Of a stretch of DNA of 64,000 nt, positions 43,619-52,048 are shown one piece after another. Under the pieces are notes generated by a model, which was not told the origin of the DNA, ran no database searches, and saw only the letters and a list, made by a program, of their open reading frames with translations. The stretch is from Halorubrum aidingense JCM 13560. GTDB lineage: Archaea > Halobacteriota > Halobacteria > Halobacteriales > Haloferacaceae. Each line of letters starts with the position of its first letter. Positions within the stretch are counted from its first letter, which is position 1. The translations under genes and the position numbers were made by a program. The stretch spans positions 110,057 through 174,056 of the forward strand of contig NZ_AOJI01000026.1 in NCBI RefSeq assembly GCF_000336995.1. The letters are read 5' to 3'.

Positions 43619-44053
43619 GTGACCGACGACGGCCGCCACGCCGGATCGGGCTCGGGCCTCGCGGGCGAGCGGGCTCCCGTCGTCGCGCTCGACGCGAGCG
43701 CGCTGATGGCCCCGGTTGAGGCGAACCTGCGGCTGTTCGAGGAGCTCGATCGGGTGCTCGGCGCCTACGAGGCCGTCGTTCCCGCGGCGGTGCTCGCGGA
43801 GCTCGACGGGCTGCAGGGCGGAAACGGCGCGGCGGCGACCGCGGCGAGCGTGGGTGCGGACCTCGCGGCGCGGGCGGAGACAGTGGAAACGGACGAATCG
43901 TACGCCGACGACGCGCTGGTCGAGCTGGTCACCGAAGGCCGGGTCGACGGCGTCGTCACCAACGATCGACCGCTGGCGAACCGGGTGCTGGAGGCGGGCG
44001 CACCAGTAATCGGTTTAAGGGGTCGGAACACACTGGCAATAACGGAACCCTAG
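43619..44053 (+). CDS. PIN-domain protein (Fcf1/Utp24-like)
   Basis: 144 residues, GTG start one base after the eIF2-gamma stop. PIN ribonuclease signature residues: VVALDASALMAPVE (first Asp), VVPAAVLAELDGL, SYADDALVEL and VVTNDRPLANRVLEAG with the late Asp. The conserved place between aIF2-gamma and RpoE' in archaea suggests an rRNA-processing nuclease like eukaryotic Fcf1/Utp24, not a toxin. A VapC-type toxin is less likely because no antitoxin is present. Confidence 0.85.
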   Translation: MTDDGRHAGSGSGLAGERAPVVALDASALMAPVEANLRLFEELDRVLGAYEAVVPAAVLAELDGLQGGNGAAATAASVGADLAARAETVETDESYADDALVELVTEGRVDGVVTNDRPLANRVLEAGAPVIGLRGRNTLAITEP

Positions 44054-44074
44054 CGGACGCGGACAACCAAGAAC

Positions 44075-44650
44075 ATGTACAAACGAGTTCGACTCAAGGA
44101 TACGGTCGAGGTACCGCCGAAACACCTGGCGGACGTCACCGACGAGCGGGTGAAAGCCCTGCTGCAGGACAAACTGGAAGGACGAATGGACGAGGACGTC
44201 GGCAGCGTCGTGAGCGTCATCGAGGTTCACGACGTCGGCGAGGGCGCGGTGTTACACAACCGCCCCGGCGTCTACTACGAGGCGGAGTTCGACGCGCTGA
44301 CCTACGACCCCGACATGCAGGAGGTCGCCGACGGCACCGTCGTGGAGACGGTCGAGTTCGGGGCGTTCGTCGGGATCGGGCCGGTCGACGGACTGCTCCA
44401 CGTCTCGCAGATCACCGACGAGTACCTCACGTTCGACGGGGCGAATCAGCAGCTCGCCTCCTCGGACTCCGATAAGACCCTCGGCGTCGACGACGCCGTC
44501 CGGGTCCGCGTCGTGACGAAGAGCATCGACGAGCGCAACCCGCGCGACTCGAAGATCGGTCTCACGGCCAAACAGCCCGGCCTCGGGAAACACGAGTGGC
44601 TGGAGGGCCAGCGAAAACACCGCGAACAGACCGGTGAGGAGGCCGACTGA
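44075..44650 (+). CDS. rpo7: RNA polymerase subunit Rpo7 (E')
   Basis: 191 residues. The N-terminal RNP-like domain (MYKRVRLKDTVEVPPKH) and C-terminal S1 domain (about 82-165, DGTVVETVEFGAFVGIGPVDGLLHVS) are those of archaeal RpoE', which together with Rpo4 forms the stalk. Last base of its TGA overlaps the spt4 ATG (TGATG), giving tight coupling. Confidence 0.96.
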   Translation: MYKRVRLKDTVEVPPKHLADVTDERVKALLQDKLEGRMDEDVGSVVSVIEVHDVGEGAVLHNRPGVYYEAEFDALTYDPDMQEVADGTVVETVEFGAFVGIGPVDGLLHVSQITDEYLTFDGANQQLASSDSDKTLGVDDAVRVRVVTKSIDERNPRDSKIGLTAKQPGLGKHEWLEGQRKHREQTGEEAD

Positions 44651-44847
44651 TGGCCGAGGACCGCCTCGCGTGTCGTGAGTGCCACCACGTCAACGACCCC
44701 GACTCGCAGACCTGCGAGCACTGCGGGTCCTCGTCGCTGACGGAGGACTGGGCGGGCTACGTCATCATCACGAAGCCCGAAGAGAGCCAGATCGCCGAGG
44801 AGATGAACGTCACGAAGGCCGGCTCGTACGCCCTGAAGGTCCGGTAG
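44650..44847 (+). CDS. spt4: Transcription elongation factor Spt4 (RpoE'')
   Basis: 65 residues with a zinc finger CRECHHVNDPDSQTCEHCG and the Spt4 core SSLTEDWAGYVIIT. It pairs with Spt5 to hold the polymerase clamp closed. One-base overlap with rpo7. The gene order rpo7-spt4 is nearly universal in archaea. Confidence 0.96.
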   Translation: MAEDRLACRECHHVNDPDSQTCEHCGSSSLTEDWAGYVIITKPEESQIAEEMNVTKAGSYALKVR

Positions 44848-44895
44848 GAGGCAGTTCGCGGTAACGGTTTTCGGTTTTCAGCCACTACCCCATCC

Positions 44896-45474
44896 ATGCT
44901 CACACTTCCCAACTCTCTGCGCGACACGTTCAAGCAGCCGCTCGGCCCGGTGACCACCGACACCGACGAACTACTCGCGGATGCAGCGGAGACCCGCGGT
45001 GAGCGGGTCGCGCCTGATGCCCCGATCATCGCGGTAGGCGACGTGGTCACGTACCACTTACGGGAGGCGGGTCGCGTCCCCGATGTCGCGCTGATCGACG
45101 GAAAGACCGAGCGGGAGGCGGTTGACACGGAGATCGAGTCCGCACTCGCGGCCGCAGACGACCGCCGGATCCCCGTGGAGAACCCCGCCGCGTCGCTGTC
45201 AACAGAGTTGCTCGAGGCGCTCAGTGAGGCGCTCTCCGACGTCGACCCGGTCATCATCGAGGTAACCGGTGAGGAGGATCTGGCCGCGCTCCCCGCGATC
45301 CTCGCCGCGCCCGACGGCGCGAGCGTCGTGTACGGCCAGCCCGGTGAGGGGATGGTCCGGGTCGCGGTCACGCCGGAGTCCCGAACGGAGGCACGAGAGC
45401 TGTTCGAGGCGCTCGAGGGAGATGTTGAGGCGGCCTACAAGGCGCTCGGTCGCGTTCCCGACGGAGATCGGTGA
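44896..45474 (+). CDS. GTP-dependent dephospho-CoA kinase (DUF359 type)
   Basis: 192 residues. Motifs IIAVGDVVTYHLRE, LIDGKTERE, VTGEEDLAALPAILA and YGQPGEGMVRV are those of the archaeal kinase that finishes CoA synthesis with GTP rather than ATP. Gene order next to spt4 is conserved across archaea. TATA-like GTTTTCAG precedes the ATG. Bacterial CoaE is unrelated. Confidence 0.9.
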   Translation: MLTLPNSLRDTFKQPLGPVTTDTDELLADAAETRGERVAPDAPIIAVGDVVTYHLREAGRVPDVALIDGKTEREAVDTEIESALAAADDRRIPVENPAASLSTELLEALSEALSDVDPVIIEVTGEEDLAALPAILAAPDGASVVYGQPGEGMVRVAVTPESRTEARELFEALEGDVEAAYKALGRVPDGDR

Positions 45475-45568
45475 GGCACGGCGAAGATCACCGAACGCTC
45501 GGCACCGGTGGCACCCCCGCTTCGAAATCCTTTTACAGCTTTCGAGGGGATATACGCCTAACTGAACC

Positions 45569-45874
45569 ATGGACGTCGATATCATCTCCGAAGAGGAGAA
45601 CCCGATGTTGCACCGCACGGACATCCGTTTCGAGACGACCCACGATGAGGCCACGCCCTCCCGACTCTCGGTCCGCGACTCGCTCGCGGCCAAACTCGAC
45701 AAGGCCTCCGAAGAGGTCGTCGTCCACGAGCTCGACACGAAGTTCGGTATGCGAAAGACGGTCGGCTACGCGAAGGTGTACGACTCCGCCGAGGACGCGC
45801 TCGACGTCGAGCAGGAGTACATGCTCGAACGGAACAAGATCGGCGACGAGGACGCGGACGCCGAGGAAGCCTAA
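45569..45874 (+). CDS. rps24e: 30S ribosomal protein S24e
   Basis: 101 residues. MDVDIISEEENPMLHRTDI, the central DSLAAKLDKASEEVVVHEL and TKFGMRKTVGYAKVYDS are S24e hallmarks, with an acidic tail. It normally precedes ribosomal protein S27ae; here kae1 follows after 11 nt and no S27ae frame fits in that gap. TATA-like box (CCTTTTACAG) at 45530-45539 supports its own promoter. Confidence 0.95.
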   Translation: MDVDIISEEENPMLHRTDIRFETTHDEATPSRLSVRDSLAAKLDKASEEVVVHELDTKFGMRKTVGYAKVYDSAEDALDVEQEYMLERNKIGDEDADAEEA

Positions 45875-45885
45875 CGGCCCGCCGA

Positions 45886-47538
45886 ATGCGCGTTCTCGGC
45901 ATCGAAGGTACCGCGTGGTGTGCGAGCGCCGCGCTGTATGACGCCGAGACGGACTCCGTTCTCATCGAATCAGACCCGTACGAACCGGATAGCGGCGGCA
46001 TTCACCCGCGAGAGGCCGCCGAGCACATGTCCGAAGCGATCCCCGCGGTCGTCGACGCGGTGATGACCGCCGCTGAAGCCGAGTACGGAGCGGACGCGAT
46101 CGACGCCGTCGCCTTCTCTCGAGGGCCGGGACTCGGTCCCTGCCTTCGCACCGTCGGGACGGCGGCTCGCGCGCTCGCGGGCGCGCTCGACGTCCCGCTC
46201 GTCGGCGTCAACCACATGGTCGCGCACCTGGAGATCGGCCGGCACCAGTCCGGCTTCGAGAACCCGGTGTGTCTGAACGCCTCGGGCGCGAACGCGCACC
46301 TGCTCGGGTACCACGACGGGCGCTACCGCGTGCTCGGCGAGACGATGGACGCCGGGGTCGGCAACGCGATCGACAAGTTCACGCGTCACGTCGGGTGGGA
46401 CCACCCGGGCGGGCCGAAGGTCGAGGCGGCGGCGGCGGACGCCGACCCGGACGACCTCCTCGAGCTTCCGTACGTCGTGAAGGGGATGGATTTCTCGTTT
46501 TCGGGGATCAGTTCCGCCGCCAACGACGCGTTCGACGACGGCGTCCCGGTCGAGCGGATCTGTTTTGCCCTGCAAGAGCACGTGTTCGCGATGCTGACGG
46601 AGGTCTCGGAGCGCGCCCTCTCGCTGACCGGCGCCGACGAGCTCGTGCTGGGCGGCGGCGTCGCGCAGAACGAACGGCTCCGCGAGATGCTGTCGAGGAT
46701 GTGTGCGGACCGAGGCGCCGACTTCCACGCGCCGGAGCCGCGGTTCCTCCGAGACAACGCGGGGATGATCGCCGTGTTGGGCGCGAAGATGGCGCGGGCC
46801 GGAGACACCCTCGCGATCCCTGACTCGGCGATCGATCCGAACTTCCGACCCGATCAGGTCCCGGTGACGTGGCGAGATGCCACCGGATCCGTGGCCCGGG
46901 GACGCGACGATGGCGAGGCTGAGACGCGGGGCGCGGAAGCGACCGTCGAGGTCGTGACCGATAGCGAGGGCGCCCGCCGCGTGATCAAGCGGCGCGTCCC
47001 GAAGACGTACCGACACCCGGAACTGGACCGGACGCTGCGGCGGGACCGGACGGTCGCGGAGGCCCGCCTGACGAGCGAGGCGCGTCGAGCCGGCGTGTCG
47101 ACCCCGCTGGTGTACGACGTCGACGTGCCGAACGCGACGCTGACGCTCCAACACGTCGGGGCTCGCGACCTCGCCGCCGATCTCGACGAACGGTGGATGA
47201 GCGCGGTGGGCCGACACCTCGCTCGGCTTCACGGCGCCGGGATGGTCCACGGCGACCCGACGACGCGGAACGTCCGCGTCGGGACCTCGGGAAGCGACGG
47301 GAGCCGATCGGCCGACGGCGCCGCCCCGGCGACGCTCATCGACTTCGGGCTCGCGTTCCACTCCGGTCACGTCGAAGACCACGCGATGGACCTGCACGTG
47401 TTCGAGGGGTCCGTGCGCGCGACCGCGACCGACCCCGAACCGCTGATCGAGGCGTTCGAGTCGGGATACTCGGCGGTCGGTGAGGAGGTGGTTCTCGACC
47501 GGCTCGGCGACGTCGAGGGGCGCGGACGGTACCGGTGA
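45886..47538 (+). CDS. kae1-bud32: Kae1-Bud32 fusion (tRNA t6A synthesis)
   Basis: 550 residues. Kae1/TsaD part (1 to about 330): HMVAHLEIGR iron-binding HxxxH, GGGVAQN nucleotide motif, and DNAGMIAVLGA. Bud32 kinase/ATPase part (about 340-550): VIKRRVPKTYRHPELD, MVHGDPTTRNV catalytic loop and LIDFGLAF. KEOPS complex subunits for N6-threonylcarbamoyl adenosine of ANN-decoding tRNAs. Fused in many euryarchaea. Starts 11 nt after rps24e, likely in the same operon. Confidence 0.95.
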   Translation: MRVLGIEGTAWCASAALYDAETDSVLIESDPYEPDSGGIHPREAAEHMSEAIPAVVDAVMTAAEAEYGADAIDAVAFSRGPGLGPCLRTVGTAARALAGALDVPLVGVNHMVAHLEIGRHQSGFENPVCLNASGANAHLLGYHDGRYRVLGETMDAGVGNAIDKFTRHVGWDHPGGPKVEAAAADADPDDLLELPYVVKGMDFSFSGISSAANDAFDDGVPVERICFALQEHVFAMLTEVSERALSLTGADELVLGGGVAQNERLREMLSRMCADRGADFHAPEPRFLRDNAGMIAVLGAKMARAGDTLAIPDSAIDPNFRPDQVPVTWRDATGSVARGRDDGEAETRGAEATVEVVTDSEGARRVIKRRVPKTYRHPELDRTLRRDRTVAEARLTSEARRAGVSTPLVYDVDVPNATLTLQHVGARDLAADLDERWMSAVGRHLARLHGAGMVHGDPTTRNVRVGTSGSDGSRSADGAAPATLIDFGLAFHSGHVEDHAMDLHVFEGSVRATATDPEPLIEAFESGYSAVGEEVVLDRLGDVEGRGRYR

Positions 47539-47611
47539 GCAGGAGCGCCAGTCCGTCGGGCCGGGGGAGAGTTGCGCCACGATTTATATCCCCGGCGACC
47601 AACATGGTGGT

Positions 47612-47911
47612 ATGGCAGACAAACCGTCGTCGGGAGAGATCCTCGGTATCCCGTACAACTTCGAGCGACCGAGCCTCGGTCGGCTGCTCTCGTCGTACTG
47701 GCAGCCCGGGAAGGGAATGCTCGTCGAGAAGCCGTTCGGAATCGGCTACACGCTCAACCTCGCTAACTGGCGGTCGTGGGCCGTCCTCGTCGTCGCCGGC
47801 GGGCTCTACTACCAGCAACAGCAGTCCGGCGCGAACGCCGGATCCGGTGCGAGCGATGACGCGGAGGAGGCGGACAACGGTCCCGTCGAAGTGATCGTCG
47901 ACGACGACTGA
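47612..47911 (+). CDS. Small DUF5808-like membrane protein
   Basis: 99 residues. LGIPYNFERPSLGRLLSSYWQPGKGMLVEKPFGIGYTLNLAN is a tryptophan/aromatic pattern I associate with DUF5808, followed by one short hydrophobic helix (WAVLVVAGGLYY) and an acidic tail. TTTATATCCC at 47583-47592 lies about 27 nt before the ATG. Function unknown. Confidence 0.8.
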   Translation: MADKPSSGEILGIPYNFERPSLGRLLSSYWQPGKGMLVEKPFGIGYTLNLANWRSWAVLVVAGGLYYQQQQSGANAGSGASDDAEEADNGPVEVIVDDD

Positions 47912-48030
47912 ACGCGATCGCAGACCGATCCGCGTCCGAACCGAGGAAAATACGAGCGGCTCCGCCGTCCGTTCTCAGCAACGATTCTTCGACGCGTTCT
48001 TTTAAATACGAGAACAACATAGCTGTGACA

Positions 48031-48165
48031 ATGAAAGTGCAGTTCGAGTGCTCGTGTTCGGAGGATATCTCCGAGTTCACGCGCGGTCAGACGAGCCGCG
48101 GTGTCCACGTCGAGTGCGGAAATTGCGGTGCGGTGTACGCAGTGACGATCACGGAGCTCGACTAG
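48031..48165 (+). CDS. 44-residue zinc-finger-like microprotein
   Basis: Translated by hand: MKVQFECSCSEDISEFTRGQ, then a CGNCG knuckle and a short end TITELD. It has a CxC and a CxxC pair, enough for one zinc site. TTTAAATA at 48001-48008 is about 25-30 nt before the ATG, a good leaderless promoter. Many haloarchaeal proteins of this size carry two CPxCG-type motifs and control gene expression or stress traits. It is an independent unit convergent with the histidine kinase. Confidence 0.75.
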   Translation: MKVQFECSCSEDISEFTRGQTSRGVHVECGNCGAVYAVTITELD

Positions 48166-48199
48166 CGCGGTCGGCGGCCGGCGCTCAGGCCGGCGTCGG

Positions 48200-49147
48200 T
48201 CACCGAGCCGCTGCCGTGTCGGTGTCGCGATCCGACGGCGGCGCGTCGACGCGTGCCGACTCGAATCGGAGCCGAACCGTGGTCCCGTCGTCCGTCGTTT
48301 CGAAGCCGACGGTCCCTCCCTGCGTCTCACACATCCACTTGACGAGCCACAGCCCGATACTACTCGCGTGCGACAGCGGCGTCTCCTCTTCGGCCTGCAA
48401 CACCGCACGCTCGTCGTCGGGGATCCCCGGCCCGTTGTCGCGGACTGCCAGACAGGTCGTCGTTTCGGTCGTCTCTATCCGCGCAATGACCTCGCAGGTC
48501 GCCCCGTCGTTGTGGGTGACGGCGTTTTCGAACACCTCTCGGATCGGGTACTCGACGGACCGGTCGGCGCGGATCCACGCCGCCGAAGGCGACTCCACGG
48601 AGACGCACACGCCATCACCGTCGACGTCCGCCGCGGCCTCGCGGACCGTTTCGACGAGATCGATCCGGCTCGACGGTGGATCCGTGGACGCGTCCTCGAT
48701 GACCCGCAACTTCTCGCTGATCGCGACCACGTCGTCCGTGGTCTGACGGATCGTCTCTAAACACTCCCGGCTCCGCTCGTCGTCGACGCGGTCGGCGAGC
48801 AGGTCCGCGTACCCCTGGATGATGTTGAGGTCGTTGCGGACGTTGTGTCTAAACACTCTGCTGAGCACCTGTATCTGCTGATTCGACGTCTCGAGGTCAC
48901 GCCGAGCAGACACGGCCCGTTGACGGTGGTGTGCCGCCGCGCCGTACAGCAGCAGCGACGAGGCGCCGACGAGCAGCCACCCATCGATGAGCCGCACCGG
49001 CGCTCGGACGCCGAGCGCACCGGTCGTCCCGGTCGCAACCGCGACCGCGAAATCGCTGAGGGGAACGAAGAGCGCACCGAGACAGAGATACGCGATCGCG
49101 AGGGTCCGCGGCGATCGGTCAAAGAGGGAGGCCGGGTCAAATTCCAT
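48200..49147 (-). CDS. Membrane-associated histidine kinase
   Basis: 315 residues. Two hydrophobic stretches in the first 80 residues, then the H-box VFRHNVRNDLNIIQGYADLL, N-box VFENAVTHND, and G-boxes DNGPGIPDDE and SIGLWLVKWMCE. The HNVRND type is typical of haloarchaeal kinases. No receiver gene nearby. The ATG at 49147 lies downstream of a 19-nt palindrome (49183-49201), which is in the predicted 5' region. Confidence 0.88.
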   Translation of the reverse strand: MEFDPASLFDRSPRTLAIAYLCLGALFVPLSDFAVAVATGTTGALGVRAPVRLIDGWLLVGASSLLLYGAAAHHRQRAVSARRDLETSNQQIQVLSRVFRHNVRNDLNIIQGYADLLADRVDDERSRECLETIRQTTDDVVAISEKLRVIEDASTDPPSSRIDLVETVREAAADVDGDGVCVSVESPSAAWIRADRSVEYPIREVFENAVTHNDGATCEVIARIETTETTTCLAVRDNGPGIPDDERAVLQAEEETPLSHASSIGLWLVKWMCETQGGTVGFETTDDGTTVRLRFESARVDAPPSDRDTDTAAAR

Positions 49148-49182
49148 GAATATCCAACTTGACCTCAACGGATCGGTCTCGT

Positions 49183-49201
49183 ACGGAACGAGTCGTTCCG
49201 T
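49183..49201. promoter_or_regulatory. 19-nt perfect palindrome upstream of kinase
   Basis: ACGGAACGA-G-TCGTTCCGT, with 9-bp arms and a one-base centre. TTTAATA (49204-49211, minus strand) sits next to it, so transcription to the kinase would start near the palindrome. It may be an operator or an RNA hairpin in the leader. Confidence 0.45.
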
Positions 49202-49222
49202 CCGTATTAAATCCGATCGCCG

Positions 49223-49459
49223 TTACCACTCTGCGCAGTCGGCACAGAGGAGATCGCCGTCGTCGAACCACCCGCGGGTGGCTCGCTCGCCACAGCGGTC
49301 GCAGTCGGTCCCCGCGTCGATCCAGGCCGAGGTCGAGACCGCCGGATCGACGTCGGTCGGGGTGTCGTCGCTTGCGGGGTCGGTCGCGGTGTCGTCGCTG
49401 TCGGAAACACCACCGGCGTCCGATCCCGCGAACTCGTCGAGCGAGCGGTCCTCGACCAT
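49223..49459 (-). CDS. Small acidic zinc-finger protein
   Basis: 78 residues. The C-terminus CDRCGERATRGWFDDGDLLCADC is a treble-clef-type zinc knuckle; the first 45 residues are Asp/Thr-rich and probably disordered. The gene begins immediately after the lysS stop (0-nt gap), suggesting cotranscription. Probably a haloarchaeal family of unknown function; a tRNA or ribosome role is possible but not shown. Confidence 0.8.
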   Translation of the reverse strand: MVEDRSLDEFAGSDAGGVSDSDDTATDPASDDTPTDVDPAVSTSAWIDAGTDCDRCGERATRGWFDDGDLLCADCAEW

Positions 49460-51184
49460 CTACGCCTCCCGGCGGAGCCGCGCCACGACGTAGTCGCGCT
49501 CCAGTTCCCCGAGGAACTCGCCGAGCCGCGGCCCCTGCGTGTCGTCGAAGAAGAGCCGGTATCCGGCCGAGAAGAACTCGCTGACCTCGATGTCGTGCTC
49601 CCGGGCGGTCTCGTACATCTCCGCTTGAATCGCTTCGCCGTCGTGGCCCGCGGCGACGAAGTCGGCGAGGTCGTCGAGCGCGGCGGCCACGTCGTCGTCG
49701 AAGTCAGTCTCGGGCAGATCGGTCTGGAGCCGGTAGTCGTACTCGTTCGCCGTCCGCTCGGCCCAGTTGCGCGCCTTCTCGACGCGGGCGAGCGCGGCTT
49801 CGACCACGGTCTCGGACGCGTCCGAGGGGATGTGTCCCTCGTCGCGGGCGAGGCGCTCGCGGAGCGCGGGGTCGTCGACCATGCCGAGAACGGCCGCGAA
49901 CGTGTACGGGAGTCGGACGGGCGGTTCGGTCGGCGGGTCGTCCACGCGGCCGACGACGAACGGGTACGCGCGCTCGGCGAAGGCGGTCAGATCCTCGTCG
50001 TCGACCTCGCCGAAGTAGGCGCGTTCGAACCGGTCGAAGCGGTCGACGAGCTGGTCGAGCCGCTCGATGTCGAGGTCCCGCGCCTTCTTCGGGTGCAGCG
50101 CGAAGAAGTACCGGAGCACGGCCGGTTCGAGCAGTTCGAGCAGCTCCGGGACGGTGACGATGTTGCCGGCCGACGAGGAGAGCGGCGCCCCGTTGAGCGT
50201 GAACCACTCGTACACCATCGGCACCGGCGGCTCGATCCCGAAGACGTTCCGCGCCACGTCGACGCCGGACGGCCACGAGCCCTCCGCGTGGTCCTTCCCG
50301 AACGGTTCGAAGTCGACGCCGAGCACGTCCCACTGGCCCGGCCACTCCAGCCGCCACGGGAGCTTCCCCTCGCGGAACGTGGCCGTCCCCTCGTGGCCGC
50401 AGCCCTCGATGGTGTTGTCGCCGACGTCCATGTCGGTGCAGACGTACGTCACCGTCTCGGCGTCCAGATCGATCGCGGTGACCGTTTCCGTGATCTTCCC
50501 GCACTCTGAACAGACCGGGTTGAACGGGACGTACTCGTCGTCGACTTTGTCCTGGTACTGCGCGAGCACCTCGCGGACGCCGTCCAGATCCGAGAGCACC
50601 GTTCGAGTCACGTCGTCGAACGCACCGTCGGCGTACAGCTCGGTGTTCGACACCATCTCGACCGGGATGCCGAGGCGGTCGGCGTCGGCTTTTAACAGGG
50701 CCGCGAAGTGGGCCGCGTACGACTCGCGCTCGCCGAACGGGTCCGGGATCGACGTGTACGGCTTGCCGAGGTTGCGACCGAGTGCGCCCGCGTCGACCTC
50801 GCCGAGCCCGACGATCTCGCCGTCGGCGTTCGCCAGCTTGCGGGGGAGCTTGCGCAGCGGGTCCTTGTCGTCCGACGTGAACACCTGTCGGACCTCGTGG
50901 CCGCGCTCGCGGAGCACCTCCGCGACGAAGTAGCCGCGGATGATCTCGTTGAAGTTTCCGAGGTGTGCGACGCCCGACGGGGAGACGCCGCCCTTGATGA
51001 CGATCGGGTCGTCGGGGTGACGGGCTTCGATTTCGTCGGCGACGACGTCGGCCCAGAAGGCGTGGAAGTCGTCGTCACCGCCGGACGCAGCATCGCCGTC
51101 GGCACCCTCGTCTCCCTCTCGCCCCTGCGCAGAGAGGATGTGCGGGGAGTCGTCGTGTGCCGGATCGGGTCGGTCGTCGGTCAT
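49460..51184 (-). CDS. lysS: Lysine--tRNA ligase, class I
   Basis: 574 residues. Archaeal class I LysRS: HIGH-type SPSGVAHLGNFNE, KMSKS-type NGAPLSSSAGN, zinc cysteines CSECGK and CTDMDVGDNTIEGCGHEG, and the C-terminal helical bundle. Acidic N-terminal insert of 35 residues. ATG overlaps the pyrH stop by four bases. Class I (not class II) LysRS is normal for euryarchaea. Confidence 0.96.
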   Translation of the reverse strand: MTDDRPDPAHDDSPHILSAQGREGDEGADGDAASGGDDDFHAFWADVVADEIEARHPDDPIVIKGGVSPSGVAHLGNFNEIIRGYFVAEVLRERGHEVRQVFTSDDKDPLRKLPRKLANADGEIVGLGEVDAGALGRNLGKPYTSIPDPFGERESYAAHFAALLKADADRLGIPVEMVSNTELYADGAFDDVTRTVLSDLDGVREVLAQYQDKVDDEYVPFNPVCSECGKITETVTAIDLDAETVTYVCTDMDVGDNTIEGCGHEGTATFREGKLPWRLEWPGQWDVLGVDFEPFGKDHAEGSWPSGVDVARNVFGIEPPVPMVYEWFTLNGAPLSSSAGNIVTVPELLELLEPAVLRYFFALHPKKARDLDIERLDQLVDRFDRFERAYFGEVDDEDLTAFAERAYPFVVGRVDDPPTEPPVRLPYTFAAVLGMVDDPALRERLARDEGHIPSDASETVVEAALARVEKARNWAERTANEYDYRLQTDLPETDFDDDVAAALDDLADFVAAGHDGEAIQAEMYETAREHDIEVSEFFSAGYRLFFDDTQGPRLGEFLGELERDYVVARLRREA

Positions 51185-51900
51185 GTGTCCCCCGTCCAGT
51201 AGCTCGGCTCGTCCGTTCCGGTGGGGACCACGTCGGTCCCGGTGTGATCGCCGCGGAGCACGGCGTCGACGACGGCGCTCGGGTCGGTGCCGTCGAGGAC
51301 GATGGACCGGATTCCCGCGCGGTCGATCAGCTTGGCGGCGAGCAGGTCGACGGGGGCCGAGGCGCCGGCGTTCCGGCTCATCGGGAGCACGATGTCGACG
51401 AGCGCCGCGGGCGACAGCTCCGCGAACTGGCTCGCGTCGGCGTCGACGTTGGGGTCGGCGTCGTACACGCCGTCGGCGCTCGTCGCGTACACGAGCAGGT
51501 CGGCGTCGACCGACTCCGCGAAGGCCGCCGCGACCGCGTCCGTGGTCTGTCCCGGGGTGACGCCGCCCATCACCGACACCTCGCCGCGTCGGAGGGCCTC
51601 CGCGGCCTCGTCGTACCCCGTCGCCGGCGAGACGTTCGCGCGGTCTTCGAGCGCGGCGATCAGCAGCCGAGCGTTGAGCCGGGTCGTCCCGATGCCGAGC
51701 TGGTCGAGCTCAACCTCGTTCGCGCCGAGCTCTCGCGCCGTCTCGATGTACTCGCGCGCGACCCCGCCCCCGCCGACGACGACGCCGACCTCGCAGCCGT
51801 CGGCGGCCACCCGTTCGATCGCCTCGGCGTACGCGGCCACCCGTCCGGGATCGAGATCGGGCGCGAGCACGCTCCCGCCGATAGAAACGACGACTCTCAT
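51181..51900 (-). CDS. pyrH: UMP kinase (archaeal type)
   Basis: 239 residues. Amino acid kinase fold with SIGGSVLAPDLD, VVVGGGGVAREYI and LVYATSADGVYDADPNVD, which matches archaeal PyrH (UMP to UDP). Translationally coupled to lysS by a four-base overlap. CCTTAAGACC on the minus strand 25-30 nt before the ATG is the operon promoter (pyrH-lysS-zinc finger). Confidence 0.95.
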   Translation of the reverse strand: MRVVVSIGGSVLAPDLDPGRVAAYAEAIERVAADGCEVGVVVGGGGVAREYIETARELGANEVELDQLGIGTTRLNARLLIAALEDRANVSPATGYDEAAEALRRGEVSVMGGVTPGQTTDAVAAAFAESVDADLLVYATSADGVYDADPNVDADASQFAELSPAALVDIVLPMSRNAGASAPVDLLAAKLIDRAGIRSIVLDGTDPSAVVDAVLRGDHTGTDVVPTGTDEPSYWTGDT

Positions 51901-52048
51901 TACCGTCGAATATCGCTGTCGCGGTCTTAAGGATTATCAAGCCCGGACGCCGGAGCCGATCGGCGGCGCCGATCGACGGCCGACGGATCGGCTCACAGCG
52001 AACGGCACAGCGGGAAACGCCTAAGCCGCTCGCACCCCGCCCTCGGGT

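Noticed and set aside
43619..44053. PIN protein as VapC toxin
   Set aside because: No antitoxin gene beside it and its position between aIF2-gamma and Rpo7 is conserved in archaea.
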